DNA of 64,000 bases from Paenibacillus sp. LHD-38 (lineage in GTDB: Bacteria > Bacillota > Bacilli > Paenibacillales > Paenibacillaceae). The stretch's first letter is position 1; every line of letters begins with the position of its first letter. The notes beneath the pieces were generated by a model, which saw nothing but the letters and a program-made list of their open reading frames with translations, was not told the origin of the DNA and searched no databases. The position numbers were made by a program, and so were the translations under genes. This document shows, piece after piece, positions 7,541 through 16,404 of the stretch. Location: the NCBI RefSeq assembly GCF_031157315.1, contig NZ_JAVIFU010000017.1:86904-150903 (forward strand), read 5' to 3'.

Positions 7541-8050
7541 ATGAGCATGAATGATGGACTAGCAGAAGCATTAAATGAGCAGATGAACTTTGAATTTTAT
7601 TCAGCGCATGTGTATCTTGCGATGGCAGCGTATTGTTCCGGAGAAAGTCTTGATGGTTTCGCTAACTTCTTCATTGTACAAGCAGAAGAAGAACGGTTTC
7701 ATGCAATGAAGATATACAAATTTCTGAACGACCGCGGCCGTCGCGCTACGCTTTCTGCTCTTGGAGAGCCGAATAACGAATATGCGTCTATCCTTGACAC
7801 GTTTGAGCAAGGCTACGGGCACGAGCAGCAAAATACGAAACGTTTCTACAATTTGTCTGATCTTGCAATCAATGATCGCGAGCATGCAACGATCAACTTC
7901 CTCAAATGGTTTATCGACGAGCAGGTCGAAGAGGAAGCACTCTTCGATAACATTATTCATAAGTTGAAGCGCATCGATAAGGACAGCAACGCGTTCTATA
8001 TGCTGGACGCAGAGTTTGCAGGACGCTCCTTCACGCCTCCAGCACTGTAG
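7541..8050 (+). CDS. Ferritin
   Basis: A 169-residue four-helix ferritin. The ferroxidase residues are visible in order: the N-terminal helix Glu in LNEQMNFEFYSAHVY, the second-helix pair in AEEERFHAMK, and the later QVEEEALF with Glu and Gln ligands. The tail (FTPPAL) is typical of bacterial H-type ferritins. The ATG at 7541 follows GGAAGG with 9-bp spacing; a TTG at 7532 in the same frame lies inside the ribosome-binding site. It stores iron as ferric mineral in the cytosol and limits Fenton chemistry. It lies just downstream of the Fur-controlled gene, but no Fur or PerR box is seen in its own short leader. Confidence 0.92.
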   Translation: MSMNDGLAEALNEQMNFEFYSAHVYLAMAAYCSGESLDGFANFFIVQAEEERFHAMKIYKFLNDRGRRATLSALGEPNNEYASILDTFEQGYGHEQQNTKRFYNLSDLAINDREHATINFLKWFIDEQVEEEALFDNIIHKLKRIDKDSNAFYMLDAEFAGRSFTPPAL

Positions 8051-8080
8051 AACAGACCAGTACGACCATACTTAATAATA

Positions 8081-8132
8081 AAGAAGCCGTTTGCTCAGTA
8101 GATCTTCTGCTAGAGAAACGGCTTCTTTTTTA
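8081..8132 (+). terminator. Ferritin terminator (possibly bidirectional)
   Basis: AAGAAGCCGTTT at 8081-8092 pairs with AAACGGCTTCTT at 8116-8127, followed by TTTTTATT. It stands between the convergent ferritin and MFS genes and may serve both. Confidence 0.85.
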
Positions 8133-8165
8133 TTATGCTTGAACCTTCTGGTGCAGTTTTTCTAT

Positions 8166-9341
8166 TTAGGCGTTAATTGTTCGCGTTCGTTTGCTCTTCT
8201 GGAAGGAGGTTATTGCTGCTATGAAAGCCACAAACAGGGCAATGCTGGCTACCCAAGGATTATACAGAACGGTCCCGTTTAATGTGATGGCGATGCCTCC
8301 CGCGCCAGCGCCTGCCGCTAGACCGATCTGAGTTACGGAGGTGTTCAGGCTGATGATAAGGTTAGCTGACTGAGGCACCTTCTCGATAAAGTAAGTCTGT
8401 GTAGCCGGACCCATAATAAACATGGACATGACCCATAGCGATATAAGGGCAATGGCAAGCGGGAACGAGTGGATCGCGAGGGGCAGCAGGAAGAGTGCGG
8501 CAACATGTATAACCATGCTGATGATCATCATCCGAACGCTTCCCCATTTGTCGACGGCCGAGCCTCCAATACGTGAGCCAACGGCACCGGCAATTCCGAA
8601 TGCGAGCATTATAATGCCAATGGAGGAAGTGCTCTGGTGCAGGATCATATCCAAGAAGGACGTTAAATACGTAAACATAACCGAGTTCCCGAACTCCCTA
8701 AACAATACGAGCAGCAAGGCGAAAAGAATGACCGGATGAGAAAGTACGCTGAATTGTTTGGCAAAAGGGACCGGAGCGTCACCTTCGATATCAGGCAGCA
8801 TGAGCGCCATAGCGATCAAGATGGCAAAGCTGCCCGCGGCGAGGAACAAGAAAATCATCTGCCAAGAGAATAGATCGGTAAGCGCTATGCCGATAGGTAC
8901 GCCAAGAATCATGGCACTGCTAAAACCAAGAATAATTGTGCCGATCGCGCTGCCGATTTTCTCGGGGGGAACGAGCTTGGCAGCGGTGCTAAAGGCAGCG
9001 ACAAGCAAGACGCCGGAGCTTGCGCCAAGGACGATCCGAGATGTTAGCAGCATAGTAAAGCTGGTACTTAGGAAGGAGATGGCGTTACCGATAATGAAGA
9101 AAAGCATGGCTAGGAGCAGAAGCTTCTTGCGCCCCATTCGCGCCGTCAATGAGATGACGATCGGAGTCCCGATGGCGAATGCGAGCGAATAGACAGTGAT
9201 AAGCTGTCCAGCCACAGCCACCGAAACAAGCAGTTGATCAGCTAAAATATTCAGAATGCCAGCCACGACCAGCTCGGAAGTTGCGGTGAAGAAAACGGCT
9301 GCCGTTAAAATATAAATGACCAATCGATTCATAGATAACAA
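8166..9341 (-). CDS. MFS transporter (drug/sugar efflux type)
   Basis: A 391-residue, twelve-segment major facilitator of the AraJ/YdhP-like proton antiporter type. The loop between segments 2 and 3 is visible (TARMGRKKLLLLA) and the motif C-like glycine/proline region is in SAMILGVPIGIAL. The ATG at 9341 is preceded by AGAGAGGA. It follows the HxlR regulator on the same strand but is separated from it by a strong terminator. A minus-strand -10 (ATTATA on the plus strand at 9429-9434) can start it separately. HxlR-MFS neighbours usually handle electrophiles or drugs; the substrate is not known. Confidence 0.88.
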   Translation of the reverse strand: MLSMNRLVIYILTAAVFFTATSELVVAGILNILADQLLVSVAVAGQLITVYSLAFAIGTPIVISLTARMGRKKLLLLAMLFFIIGNAISFLSTSFTMLLTSRIVLGASSGVLLVAAFSTAAKLVPPEKIGSAIGTIILGFSSAMILGVPIGIALTDLFSWQMIFLFLAAGSFAILIAMALMLPDIEGDAPVPFAKQFSVLSHPVILFALLLVLFREFGNSVMFTYLTSFLDMILHQSTSSIGIIMLAFGIAGAVGSRIGGSAVDKWGSVRMMIISMVIHVAALFLLPLAIHSFPLAIALISLWVMSMFIMGPATQTYFIEKVPQSANLIISLNTSVTQIGLAAGAGAGGIAITLNGTVLYNPWVASIALFVAFIAAITSFQKSKRTRTINA

Positions 9342-9497
9342 ATCCTCTCTCTTGTGTATTCTAGCGTCGGAGCGAAATGACTAGCCTTTATCAGCGGGCT
9401 TGCCGCGTCTGGCGAAGCTCTTGATTGAATTATAGTTAAGCTGCTTTATTTATGTAAGAACGCAAAGCATTTGGATATCATCCAGTTATTTTGACTA

Positions 9498-9514
9498 ACT
9501 AACTTAAAGTAAGT
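9498..9514. promoter_or_regulatory. Candidate HxlR operator
   Basis: ACTAACTTAAAGTAAGT is a 17-bp palindrome (ACTWACTT-N-AAGTWAGT) centred at 9506, between the hxlR-type gene and the MFS gene. It lies about 65 bp upstream of the likely MFS -10. A related half site (GAACTTACTGT) occurs upstream of the regulator near 10015-10025. Assignment to HxlR is by position and symmetry only. Confidence 0.45.
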
Positions 9515-9534
9515 GCAAGAAGCGGTTAGCATGA

Positions 9535-9568
9535 CAAAAAACCGCTAAGGGAAAAAATCCCTTAGCGG
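9535..9568 (-). terminator. Intrinsic terminator of the HxlR regulator gene
   Basis: CCGCTAAGGG (9542-9551) pairs with CCCTTAGCGG (9559-9568). On the minus strand the stem is followed by TTTTTTG. It uncouples the regulator from the MFS gene. Confidence 0.9.
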
Positions 9569-9592
9569 CAACAAAGATGACGTGCAATCCGA

Positions 9593-9967
9593 TTATGATG
9601 TTTTGCCGACAGCATCGCTGCTTTGTTTCGGATTGCCCCACTTTTGCACCCATTTGTCCATTTCCTTCAAGGCTGATTGAAAATCGCTGCCTTTCTCAGT
9701 CAGTGAGTACTCTACGGTTACAGGGACAGTCGGAAACACTTTGCGGAGCACGAGACCGTTTTTCTCCAAATGGCGAAGTGTGTCGGTGAGCGATTGGGTT
9801 TTGACGATCGAAACGTTCCGCTGCAGCTGGTTGAAGCGCTGAGGCCCGTTAAGCAGCTCTTCTAGAACGAGGAAAGCCCATTTGGCTCCTAAAATTTGCA
9901 GCACTTCGCAGATGCTGGAGCTGGCTGTTTCCTTGCAGTCATTGTTTTGGCTTGCTTGCTCGGCCAT
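9593..9967 (-). CDS. HxlR family winged-helix transcriptional regulator
   Basis: A 124-residue MarR-like winged helix protein of the HxlR type. The signature LGAKWAFLVLEELLNGPQRFNQLQR covers the first helices, and SLTDTLRHLEKNGLVLRK the recognition helix and start of the wing, which ends in VEYSLTEKG. A cysteine precedes the core (SSSICEVLQ), in the position used by redox or electrophile-sensing members such as HypR; that is an inference from the family. TAGGAGGAG stands before the ATG. The adjacent MFS exporter is its probable target. Confidence 0.88.
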   Translation of the reverse strand: MAEQASQNNDCKETASSSICEVLQILGAKWAFLVLEELLNGPQRFNQLQRNVSIVKTQSLTDTLRHLEKNGLVLRKVFPTVPVTVEYSLTEKGSDFQSALKEMDKWVQKWGNPKQSSDAVGKTS

Positions 9968-10184
9968 GGGATACTCCTCCTAATCAAAAGAAAGCTAGAC
10001 TAGCATCGTAAATCGAACTTACTGTCATTTTATGCTTTCATTATGAACAAACGCTCTTTATCATGTCAAATAAAGATTGGATGGCAAATCGTTAAGCGGC
10101 TTATTCCTTTAAACCGTTTTCTACATGGAACTTCATATGCCAGTATAGTAAGCTGATATTATATGAAATGGGAGGGATCATCTG

Positions 10185-10670
10185 TTGCAAACGATGTTTC
10201 GTTACAATTGGCTGGTTAGAGAAGAATGGTACCGTTGGTGCGAGGATGTACCTGCGGAGGAACTGCTGCGCAGCCGTACTGGCGGCGTTGGAGGGATTTT
10301 GCATACTCTCTTCCATATCATTGACGTAGAGTGGAGCTGGATCCGTGTCCTGCAAGGTAAATCCGATTTTCAAGAAAACTTTGCGAATTATCAAACCTTG
10401 GAGAAGGTACGTGCGTTGGATCAAGCTTTCAGAGGGGATGTTGAGAATTTCGTTCTCTCCTGGGATGCGAGCATGGAGGCTCGTCCTTTCTATGACACCA
10501 AGCCAGACGGCAGCGAGGCTATTGATGCATGGGGCGAGATAATGCGTCATGTCATCGCTCATCACATTCATCACGCCGGTCAATTGTCCGTTTGGGCAAG
10601 AGAGATTGGCAAGAAGCCGGTATCTGCAAACGTAATCGGAAAAGGGCTAATCGATATATCTGTTAAATGA
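10185..10670 (+). CDS. DinB family protein
   Basis: A 161-residue DinB/YfiT-like four-helix protein. The metal-binding histidines of the family are in LHTLFHIIDVEW and in HVIAHHIHHAGQLSVW, the latter being the diagnostic C-terminal motif. DinB-fold proteins are often metal-dependent thiol transferases, but most are uncharacterised. The TTG at 10185 is preferred because GGGAGGG lies 8 bp upstream; the ATG at 10194 is too far from it. The stop overlaps a possible ATG of the next frame, where a broken nucleotidyltransferase gene follows. Confidence 0.85.
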   Translation: MQTMFRYNWLVREEWYRWCEDVPAEELLRSRTGGVGGILHTLFHIIDVEWSWIRVLQGKSDFQENFANYQTLEKVRALDQAFRGDVENFVLSWDASMEARPFYDTKPDGSEAIDAWGEIMRHVIAHHIHHAGQLSVWAREIGKKPVSANVIGKGLIDISVK

Positions 10671-10705
10671 TAGCTGGGTCACAATGTGCAGTAATGGGGG
10701 ATAAT

Positions 10706-11803
10706 ATGCAAAATATATTCGAGGTTGCTCATACTTTAGTTAACCATGTTCGGGCAAATTTTCCGGAAGACATAGCTCTCATTGCATATTACGGTTCGTA
10801 TGCGCAAGGAACAGCTGCAAAACGTTCAGATCTGGATTTCTTTTTCATTCCAGCCACATCCGATGGTTACAGGGCAAGCCTCCAATTTGTTTTAGAAGAC
10901 ATAAGCTTCGATTTCTGGCCTATCAGCTGGGAAAGAGCAGAGCGAATGGCGGCGTTCGAAGAGCCTCAGACGACGATTATCGCAAATTGCGAAATTTTGT
11001 ACGTACGCTCAGATGAAGACTGTGCTCGTTTTCTTAAGCTGCGCGAAACAACTTTACAAATGTCCCGGTAAAGACTGAAGCTCGCTGAGAAAGCGGAAGC
11101 AGGATTGCGGGAGGTTTATGTTCATTTATATAAAATGAGCCGGACAGAAGCGGCTGGAGACTTATCCATTTGTCGTACCGAAGCCTATAATATTTTGACA
11201 AAGGTGTTCCAGAGTCTCGCCTTATTAAATGGTACCTATTTCACCAAAGGCTGGGGAAAGAATAAGGATCAAATTATGCAGCTGACCCTAAAGCCGGCTG
11301 AACTTGAAGAGCGCTTGCATAAAATAATGATCTCCCGAGTAACGAATGAAATCAGAGAATTATGTGAAAAGCTCACGCAGGACACACTGGATATCGTGTT
11401 AGAAATGAAAGAAGCCTATGCCGAGGCGTCATATCCCGATAGAATGCATGGTTTTTATGAGGAGATCAAAGGAATTTTGGATAAGGTGCGGACCGCATGT
11501 GAAACCGAGAACTACGATTTGGCTTTTTTCGGAGCGCTTGCTGCGCAGGACGAGATCGCACGGGCCTTATTTTACGCTGAAAAGGGTTTTTCGGTAAATC
11601 TGGGCTTGGAAGGCCAGGCTTTGTATGACCGGTTAGGTTTCCTCGATTTAATCCCGCTGCTTGATCCCTTAGATTTCACGTCGCTTCTGGAAGCGGTCGA
11701 ACGGCTCGATACGCTTCTGCAAAATCATCTAAAGGAACGAGGCGTGCTCATTCATCGCTTTGAAGGCATCACCTCATTGGCGCAGTTTTTAGAAACGAGA
11801 TAA
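10706..11803 (+). pseudogene. Nucleotidyltransferase domain protein interrupted by one in-frame TAA
   Basis: Residues 1-121 carry the nucleotidyltransferase motif GSYAQGTAAKRSDLDFFF (GS-x(n)-DxD) seen in aminoglycoside adenylyltransferases. A TAA at 11069-11071 ends this frame, but the same frame continues immediately with RLKLAEKAEAGLREVYVHLYKM and runs 244 more codons as an alpha-helical C-terminal domain. Without the stop it would be one protein of about 365 residues. The simplest reading is a recent nonsense mutation, for example CAA to TAA, or a sequencing error. The second half has no good start of its own. GGGGG precedes the chosen ATG by 5 bp. Confidence 0.75.
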
Positions 11804-11832
11804 ATGGGATTTTAGCAAATAAGAAAAGAAGA

Positions 11833-11868
11833 GGCAGTCAAACACAAGCTTTCCTGTGATTGGCTGCC
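11833..11868. terminator. Stem-loop terminator, both directions
   Basis: GGCAGTCAAACACA and TGTGATTGGCTGCC pair with one mismatch and one G-U around AGCTTTCC. CTTTTATT follows on the plus strand and a T-rich stretch on the minus strand. It lies between the convergent nucleotidyltransferase and HD-GYP/helicase genes. Confidence 0.7.
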
Positions 11869-11881
11869 GCTTTTATTGGGG

Positions 11882-12137
11882 CTATTCGGATTCATTATGA
11901 ATGAGTGCCAGGAACGAGTCGATCAGCTCAGGATCAAAATGGTGACCGCACTGTTCTCTGATATATTCAAGGGCACGCTGCTCGGACCACTTTTCTTTGT
12001 AAGGACGGATGCTTGTTAACGCATCAAAAACATCAACGACACTTACGATACGGGCCTCTATCGGAATGTCCTCGCCGGCCAGTCGATGCGGATAACCGGT
12101 GCCGTCCCATTTTTCATGATGGAGATTGCATCTCCTT
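11882..12137 (-). pseudogene. 3' remnant of an HD-GYP domain phosphodiesterase gene
   Basis: The minus-strand frame reads LHHEKWDGTGYPHRLAGEDI, then ARIVSVVDVFDALTSIRPYK and GHHFDPELIDSF. This is the C-terminal half of an HD-GYP c-di-GMP phosphodiesterase domain, including the HHExxxGxGYP motif. The first half with the HD dyad is absent. The remnant begins within a few bases of the helicase stop codon and has no start codon or ribosome-binding site of its own in frame. It looks like the leftover of a deletion that joined the tail of an HD-GYP gene to the 3' end of the helicase gene. Confidence 0.75.
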
Positions 12138-14370
12138 ATATCTTTTTCTTCGGCAAGACCTTCGTTCCTTGCTCCATAGGCGATTGACACAAAGGACATG
12201 CCCGAGCCTCGGTTTGTGAATCCTCGTAAGTAATAATACGCTGCCATACCTGACAGGAATTGCTGGTACACCGCCAAGACAGAACCGATTCGGAATCGCC
12301 GTCCTCCTCTTCTCCATTCCTAAAGGCTGATCGGATAAATCGCGATAATTCTGCGGGTTTGCCCCGGTAAAGCGCGGGAGAGCTGATATACAGCTCCTCT
12401 TTCGCCCTAGTAACCGCAACATATGCGAGGCGTCTTTCTTCTTCCAGCGCTTCGGCAAGCGCGTCATCGCCAGTCTGGATGGAGCTGCGGTCACTATGTT
12501 TATCGGCGGCAAGCGCGGAGCTGTGCGGGAGTATCCCTTCCGAGACGCCAATCACGAATACGACAGGAAATTCGAGTCCCTTGGATTTGTGTATCGACAT
12601 CAGTGATATCGCGCTGCGGTTATGCTCATGCTTCTGGAGCTGCTGCACGGCAGCATGTTTGTCCGTAATATCATCGATATAGGCTAAAAAAGCCTCGATT
12701 GTGTCGTAAGTGCCCGCGGCTGCTTCGAACTCGTCCAGCACTTCCTTTAGCCCTTCTTTATGCTCCGTCATTTCATGACGCTTGCTTGTTTCGAGAAATT
12801 GGTCATAAAAGGCTTGGCGCAGCTGCATAATAGCTGCAGCAGGCTTGCTGTCCGTTAATGATTTAATCAGCTTAATGCGTTCTTTGATTTTGTCCTTTTG
12901 AAACTCCTTCAGCTGCGGGAATTCAAGCAAATGGATAAGCGGCCATTTTTTTGCCCGCTGCTTATCTTGGTTCCAAATGAAGGCCATTGCTTGCTCGCGA
13001 TTGACGTAAAGGGAAGGCAACAAGATTTCCAAGGCATCGAAATTTCGCCGATCCTGCGCCAGCCGCAAATGGGCAAGCAGCGGTTTGACGGCCCATTGGT
13101 CATAAAAGAGCTGACCGTCGCCGAAGTCGATGAACGGAAGCTCTTTGGTCAGCAGCAGCTCGATAAGCGCCCTGCTGCTGCTCGCTGTACGGAACAAGAC
13201 CGCGAAGTCTCCATAGGAACGCTTGCCATGGTTAACCTGCTCTGTGATCGTATCCGCGATGAGCTTTGCCTCGTCCTGCGTTGTTTTGAGGCGGGCGTAT
13301 GCTGGGTTTACACCTTTAGGCTTCACGGCCAGCAAGGTTTTCTCCTTGCGAAGCTTATTGTATTGAATGATGGCATTGCCAAGACCGACGATTGTGCTAG
13401 TCGAGCGGTAGTTAATATCGAGAATGTAGGTGGCGGCGCCTGGATATTGATGCTCGAAATTTAAGATATAATCATTTTTTGCACCGTTAAACGAATAAAT
13501 CGTCTGATCGTCATCGCCTACAACCATCAGGTTGCGATGCTTGTCGGCCAGCATTTGCACGAGTACGTATTGCACCTGATTGGTATCTTGAAACTCATCG
13601 ATCATGATGTATTGGAACCGTGTTTGAAGCGTTGAAAGCAGGGTCGGGTCTTCCCTAAGCAGCTTATAAGCCTCTAAAAGAAGATCATCGTAATCGAGCT
13701 TATCCATGTCTTTCTTCCACTGCTCGTAACGCGTAAACAGCAGCTTGAGCTCACGTTCCTCCGTCGTCGAAGAAGGAAGGTCACTCACATTGATCATTTG
13801 CAGTTTAATAGCCGAAAGCTGCGCGAGCAGCGTTTCGGGCTCGTATTCGTTTTGCAGCAGGAGCTCCCGCATGAGCCTTTTGAAAAAGATATGCTTCTGG
13901 CCGGTTTCTGCCAGAATACCCTGGCGATAGCCTCGTCCCCTCAGAAGCTGGAGGCAGAAGGAGTGGAAGGTCCGTGCCTCGACGCCGCTTGCCGCTTGCG
14001 GATTAACGACTGGCAGTGATCTGATTCGGCTGCGCATTTCATCCGCTGCTTTTTTGGAGAAGGTCATCAGTAAAATATGCTGAGGCCGCACATCTTGCAC
14101 AGCAAGCAAATACGCGGTCCGGCATACGAGTACCGAGGTCTTGCCCGAGCCGGCTCCCGCTAGGGTTAGAGCGGGCCCATTATGATGACGAACGGCAGCA
14201 ATTTGCGGCCGGTTAAGGGAGATGCCGTATTGCTCCAGCGCGCGAAAAAAACCGGAGTCCCGCTCATCGGAACCGACAAGCTGACGGCTCGTCTCTGCCT
14301 CCGCTTTTGTCGCTAAGGGAACCTCACTGTTTTTAACGCCGATGGGGAATGTATAATAGTTATTGCTCAC
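12136..14370 (-). CDS. UvrD/Rep-type superfamily 1 DNA helicase
   Basis: A 744-residue SF1A helicase. Walker A is AGAGSGKTSVLVCR near residue 70, motif II is DEFQDTNQVQ, motif III GDDDQTIYSFNGA, motif IV contains NYRST, motif V is SIHKSKGLEFPVVFV and motif VI VAVTRAKEELYIS. The last 60 residues add two Cys pairs (RCTSNSC and ACPLC), a probable zinc ribbon found in the YjcD-like branch of Bacillales. It should unwind DNA 3' to 5' in repair or replication restart. AAGGTGAT precedes the ATG at about 13 bp. The stop abuts an HD-GYP gene remnant. Confidence 0.92.
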   Translation of the reverse strand: MSNNYYTFPIGVKNSEVPLATKAEAETSRQLVGSDERDSGFFRALEQYGISLNRPQIAAVRHHNGPALTLAGAGSGKTSVLVCRTAYLLAVQDVRPQHILLMTFSKKAADEMRSRIRSLPVVNPQAASGVEARTFHSFCLQLLRGRGYRQGILAETGQKHIFFKRLMRELLLQNEYEPETLLAQLSAIKLQMINVSDLPSSTTEERELKLLFTRYEQWKKDMDKLDYDDLLLEAYKLLREDPTLLSTLQTRFQYIMIDEFQDTNQVQYVLVQMLADKHRNLMVVGDDDQTIYSFNGAKNDYILNFEHQYPGAATYILDINYRSTSTIVGLGNAIIQYNKLRKEKTLLAVKPKGVNPAYARLKTTQDEAKLIADTITEQVNHGKRSYGDFAVLFRTASSSRALIELLLTKELPFIDFGDGQLFYDQWAVKPLLAHLRLAQDRRNFDALEILLPSLYVNREQAMAFIWNQDKQRAKKWPLIHLLEFPQLKEFQKDKIKERIKLIKSLTDSKPAAAIMQLRQAFYDQFLETSKRHEMTEHKEGLKEVLDEFEAAAGTYDTIEAFLAYIDDITDKHAAVQQLQKHEHNRSAISLMSIHKSKGLEFPVVFVIGVSEGILPHSSALAADKHSDRSSIQTGDDALAEALEEERRLAYVAVTRAKEELYISSPALYRGKPAELSRFIRSAFRNGEEEDGDSESVLSWRCTSNSCQVWQRIITYEDSQTEARACPLCQSPMEQGTKVLPKKKI

Positions 14371-14440
14371 TACTTCATCACCTTTAGAAAATAATATTCA
14401 TTTATTATAACAGAACATAAAAAGAATGAGGGATGCCATC

Positions 14441-15001
14441 ATGATAGAATCAGCCAGAAAAGAAGATGTACAAGAAGTTTTGCCATTGCTCCTTGCAGCG
14501 ATCGGCCACATTGCGTACACATTAGCGGGAACAGATGATTCATTAGAAGCAACGCGAGTCCTTTCAGACTTTTATATACGCGAGGACAATAGGATCAGCT
14601 ATAAGCATGTGCTCGTTGATCGACGGGAAGACGGGATTGCCGGCATGCTGCTCAGCTATGCAGGGGATGGAGCGGCGGCGCTCGATCTGCCTTTTATTAA
14701 CCGGGCTGGAAGGAAATCAGGCGCACGCGCCGATGAGACCATTGCCGTAGAAGCGAAGGAAGGGGATTATTATCTGGATTCCATTGCAGTTAATGAACGG
14801 TATCAGGGGCAAGGAATCGCCAAAGCGCTGATCAGCGCTTTTGAACAAAAGGGTCTGGAGCAAGGATACAGCAGGCTGTCGCTCATTGTGGAACCGGATA
14901 ATGCAAGAGCTTATGCGCTGTATAAAAAATTGAATTACATCGAGGACGGCTCGATTCAAGTGAGCGGAAGCCGTTATATTCGAATGATCAAGCAGAAGTA
15001 A
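14441..15001 (+). CDS. GNAT family N-acetyltransferase
   Basis: A 186-residue GNAT protein. YYLDSIAVNERYQGQGIAKA contains the acetyl-CoA-binding loop RYQGQGIA, and EPDNARAYALYKKLNYIEDG is the usual C-terminal signature. The ATG at 14441 is preferred over 14426 because AGGGATG lies just before it. The gene is divergent from the helicase gene. The N-terminal half (ATRVLSDFYIREDNRISYKH) resembles acetyltransferases of the YkkB/YjgM kind; the substrate is unknown. Confidence 0.85.
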   Translation: MIESARKEDVQEVLPLLLAAIGHIAYTLAGTDDSLEATRVLSDFYIREDNRISYKHVLVDRREDGIAGMLLSYAGDGAAALDLPFINRAGRKSGARADETIAVEAKEGDYYLDSIAVNERYQGQGIAKALISAFEQKGLEQGYSRLSLIVEPDNARAYALYKKLNYIEDGSIQVSGSRYIRMIKQK

Positions 15002-15108
15002 TAGATTCAAAAGTTAATTATGGAATAATAAGGATTCATACGGTAAGATGAGAGAGTTATAGCTGCTATTTATACTAGACTTTCATCGAATCCGGGAGCG
15101 TGTTTTCC

Positions 15109-16404
15109 ATGGCCATTGCAAGCTTCAAATCGAAACTAGCGTACAGTTCAGGTAATTTATCAGTAAACCTAATCGCGCAGGCCTTCGCATCATACATCGT
15201 TTTTTATTATGTAGACGTGCTGGGCGTAAAGCCCACTCTGATCAGTGCGGCAATGGTTATTCATGGCATCGTGAATGCTGTGTTAAACCCTTTGTTTGGG
15301 TATATTTCCGATCGCACAAGAAGTCGCTTTGGCAGACGTGTTCCCTATATGCTGTTTGGCATGGTGCCGCTGGCGGCATTGTTTACGGCGATATGGTTTC
15401 CTGTGGGGACGGGGACAGTATTGTTTTGGTATTTTTTAACGATCGTGCTGCTTTTTGATATTTTGTTTGTTATGGTCGTTTTGAATTATTCGGCTTTGTT
15501 TCCGGAGATGTTTACGACGATGAAGGAGCGGGCGTCCGTATCCTCATGGCGGCAAATGTTCGGGATCTTGGGGATGATTATTGGCGTGGCGCTGCCGCCG
15601 CTCGTTTACGGTAAGCTGGGCTGGGGGCCGATGGGAGCTATTTTTGCAGGCATCGCGCTACTATTCTTGATTATTATGGTGTCAGCCAGCAAAGAGAAGG
15701 TCGTAGTTCAGCGAGAACAAATCGGGTTTCTCCAGTCTTTGAAATTTACGTTTTCAAATAAAGCGTTCGTTTTATACGTTATCGGCAGCTTTTTCGTCCA
15801 ATTCACCTTTGCTATGCTGCCAGCGGCAATCCCTTTCTTTACCAAATACGTGCTTGGTGCCGGAGATGAAAGCAATACGATTTTGTTAGGCGCTATCTTT
15901 ATTGCAGCAATACCCTGCGTCTACTTATGGGGCAGATTGGTTCAGAAATGGGGAGCGCGCCGAACGGTCATTGCTGCGGTCAGCTTATATGCGCTTGCTA
16001 TGATTCCATTTGTATTCGTGTCAATCGTTGCGGCGGCGGCCGCGGCGGCTGCGGCGATCGGCATCGGGCTAGCCGGACTGCTCGTTCTGTTGGATGTGCT
16101 CTTGTCGGAGATTATTGATGAGGATGAGACGCGGACGAAGGTTCGCAGGGAAGGCATGTACTTTGGCATGAACGGGTTTATCGTCAAATGGGGCGTTTCG
16201 CTGCAAGCAGTCGTACTTGGCGTTATTTTAGAGAGCACCGGCTATGTGAAGGATGCCGTACAAGCGGAGACTGCTGTCTGGGGCATCCGTTCGATGCTGA
16301 GCATCATCCCGTTTATTGCTTTGCTCATCGCACTGGTTTTCTTTTTTCTTTATCCGATCAGTCAGTCAAACACTACAACAAGAAACGGTGACCTTAAGCA
16401 ATGA
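15109..16404 (+). CDS. MFS transporter, GPH (glycoside-pentoside-hexuronide) cation symporter type
   Basis: A 431-residue membrane protein with about twelve segments. The GPH-type signature is near the N-terminus (NPLFGYISDRTRSRFGRRVPY), and SALFPEMFTTMKERASVSSWRQ matches the conserved cytoplasmic loop. An alanine run (nine residues near nt 16029-16060) lies in a membrane segment. The ATG at 15109 follows GGGAG by about 10 bp; an upstream GTG is less likely. The stop TGA overlaps the ATG of the next gene (ATGA), so the transporter and the following membrane glycosyltransferase are translationally coupled, which suggests a shared sugar or lipid-sugar substrate. Confidence 0.88.
   Translation: MAIASFKSKLAYSSGNLSVNLIAQAFASYIVFYYVDVLGVKPTLISAAMVIHGIVNAVLNPLFGYISDRTRSRFGRRVPYMLFGMVPLAALFTAIWFPVGTGTVLFWYFLTIVLLFDILFVMVVLNYSALFPEMFTTMKERASVSSWRQMFGILGMIIGVALPPLVYGKLGWGPMGAIFAGIALLFLIIMVSASKEKVVVQREQIGFLQSLKFTFSNKAFVLYVIGSFFVQFTFAMLPAAIPFFTKYVLGAGDESNTILLGAIFIAAIPCVYLWGRLVQKWGARRTVIAAVSLYALAMIPFVFVSIVAAAAAAAAAIGIGLAGLLVLLDVLLSEIIDEDETRTKVRREGMYFGMNGFIVKWGVSLQAVVLGVILESTGYVKDAVQAETAVWGIRSMLSIIPFIALLIALVFFFLYPISQSNTTTRNGDLKQ

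Noticed and set aside
15942..16238. Reverse ORF of 98 codons in the GPH transporter gene
   Set aside because: A shadow of the alanine-rich membrane segment, without a ribosome-binding site.
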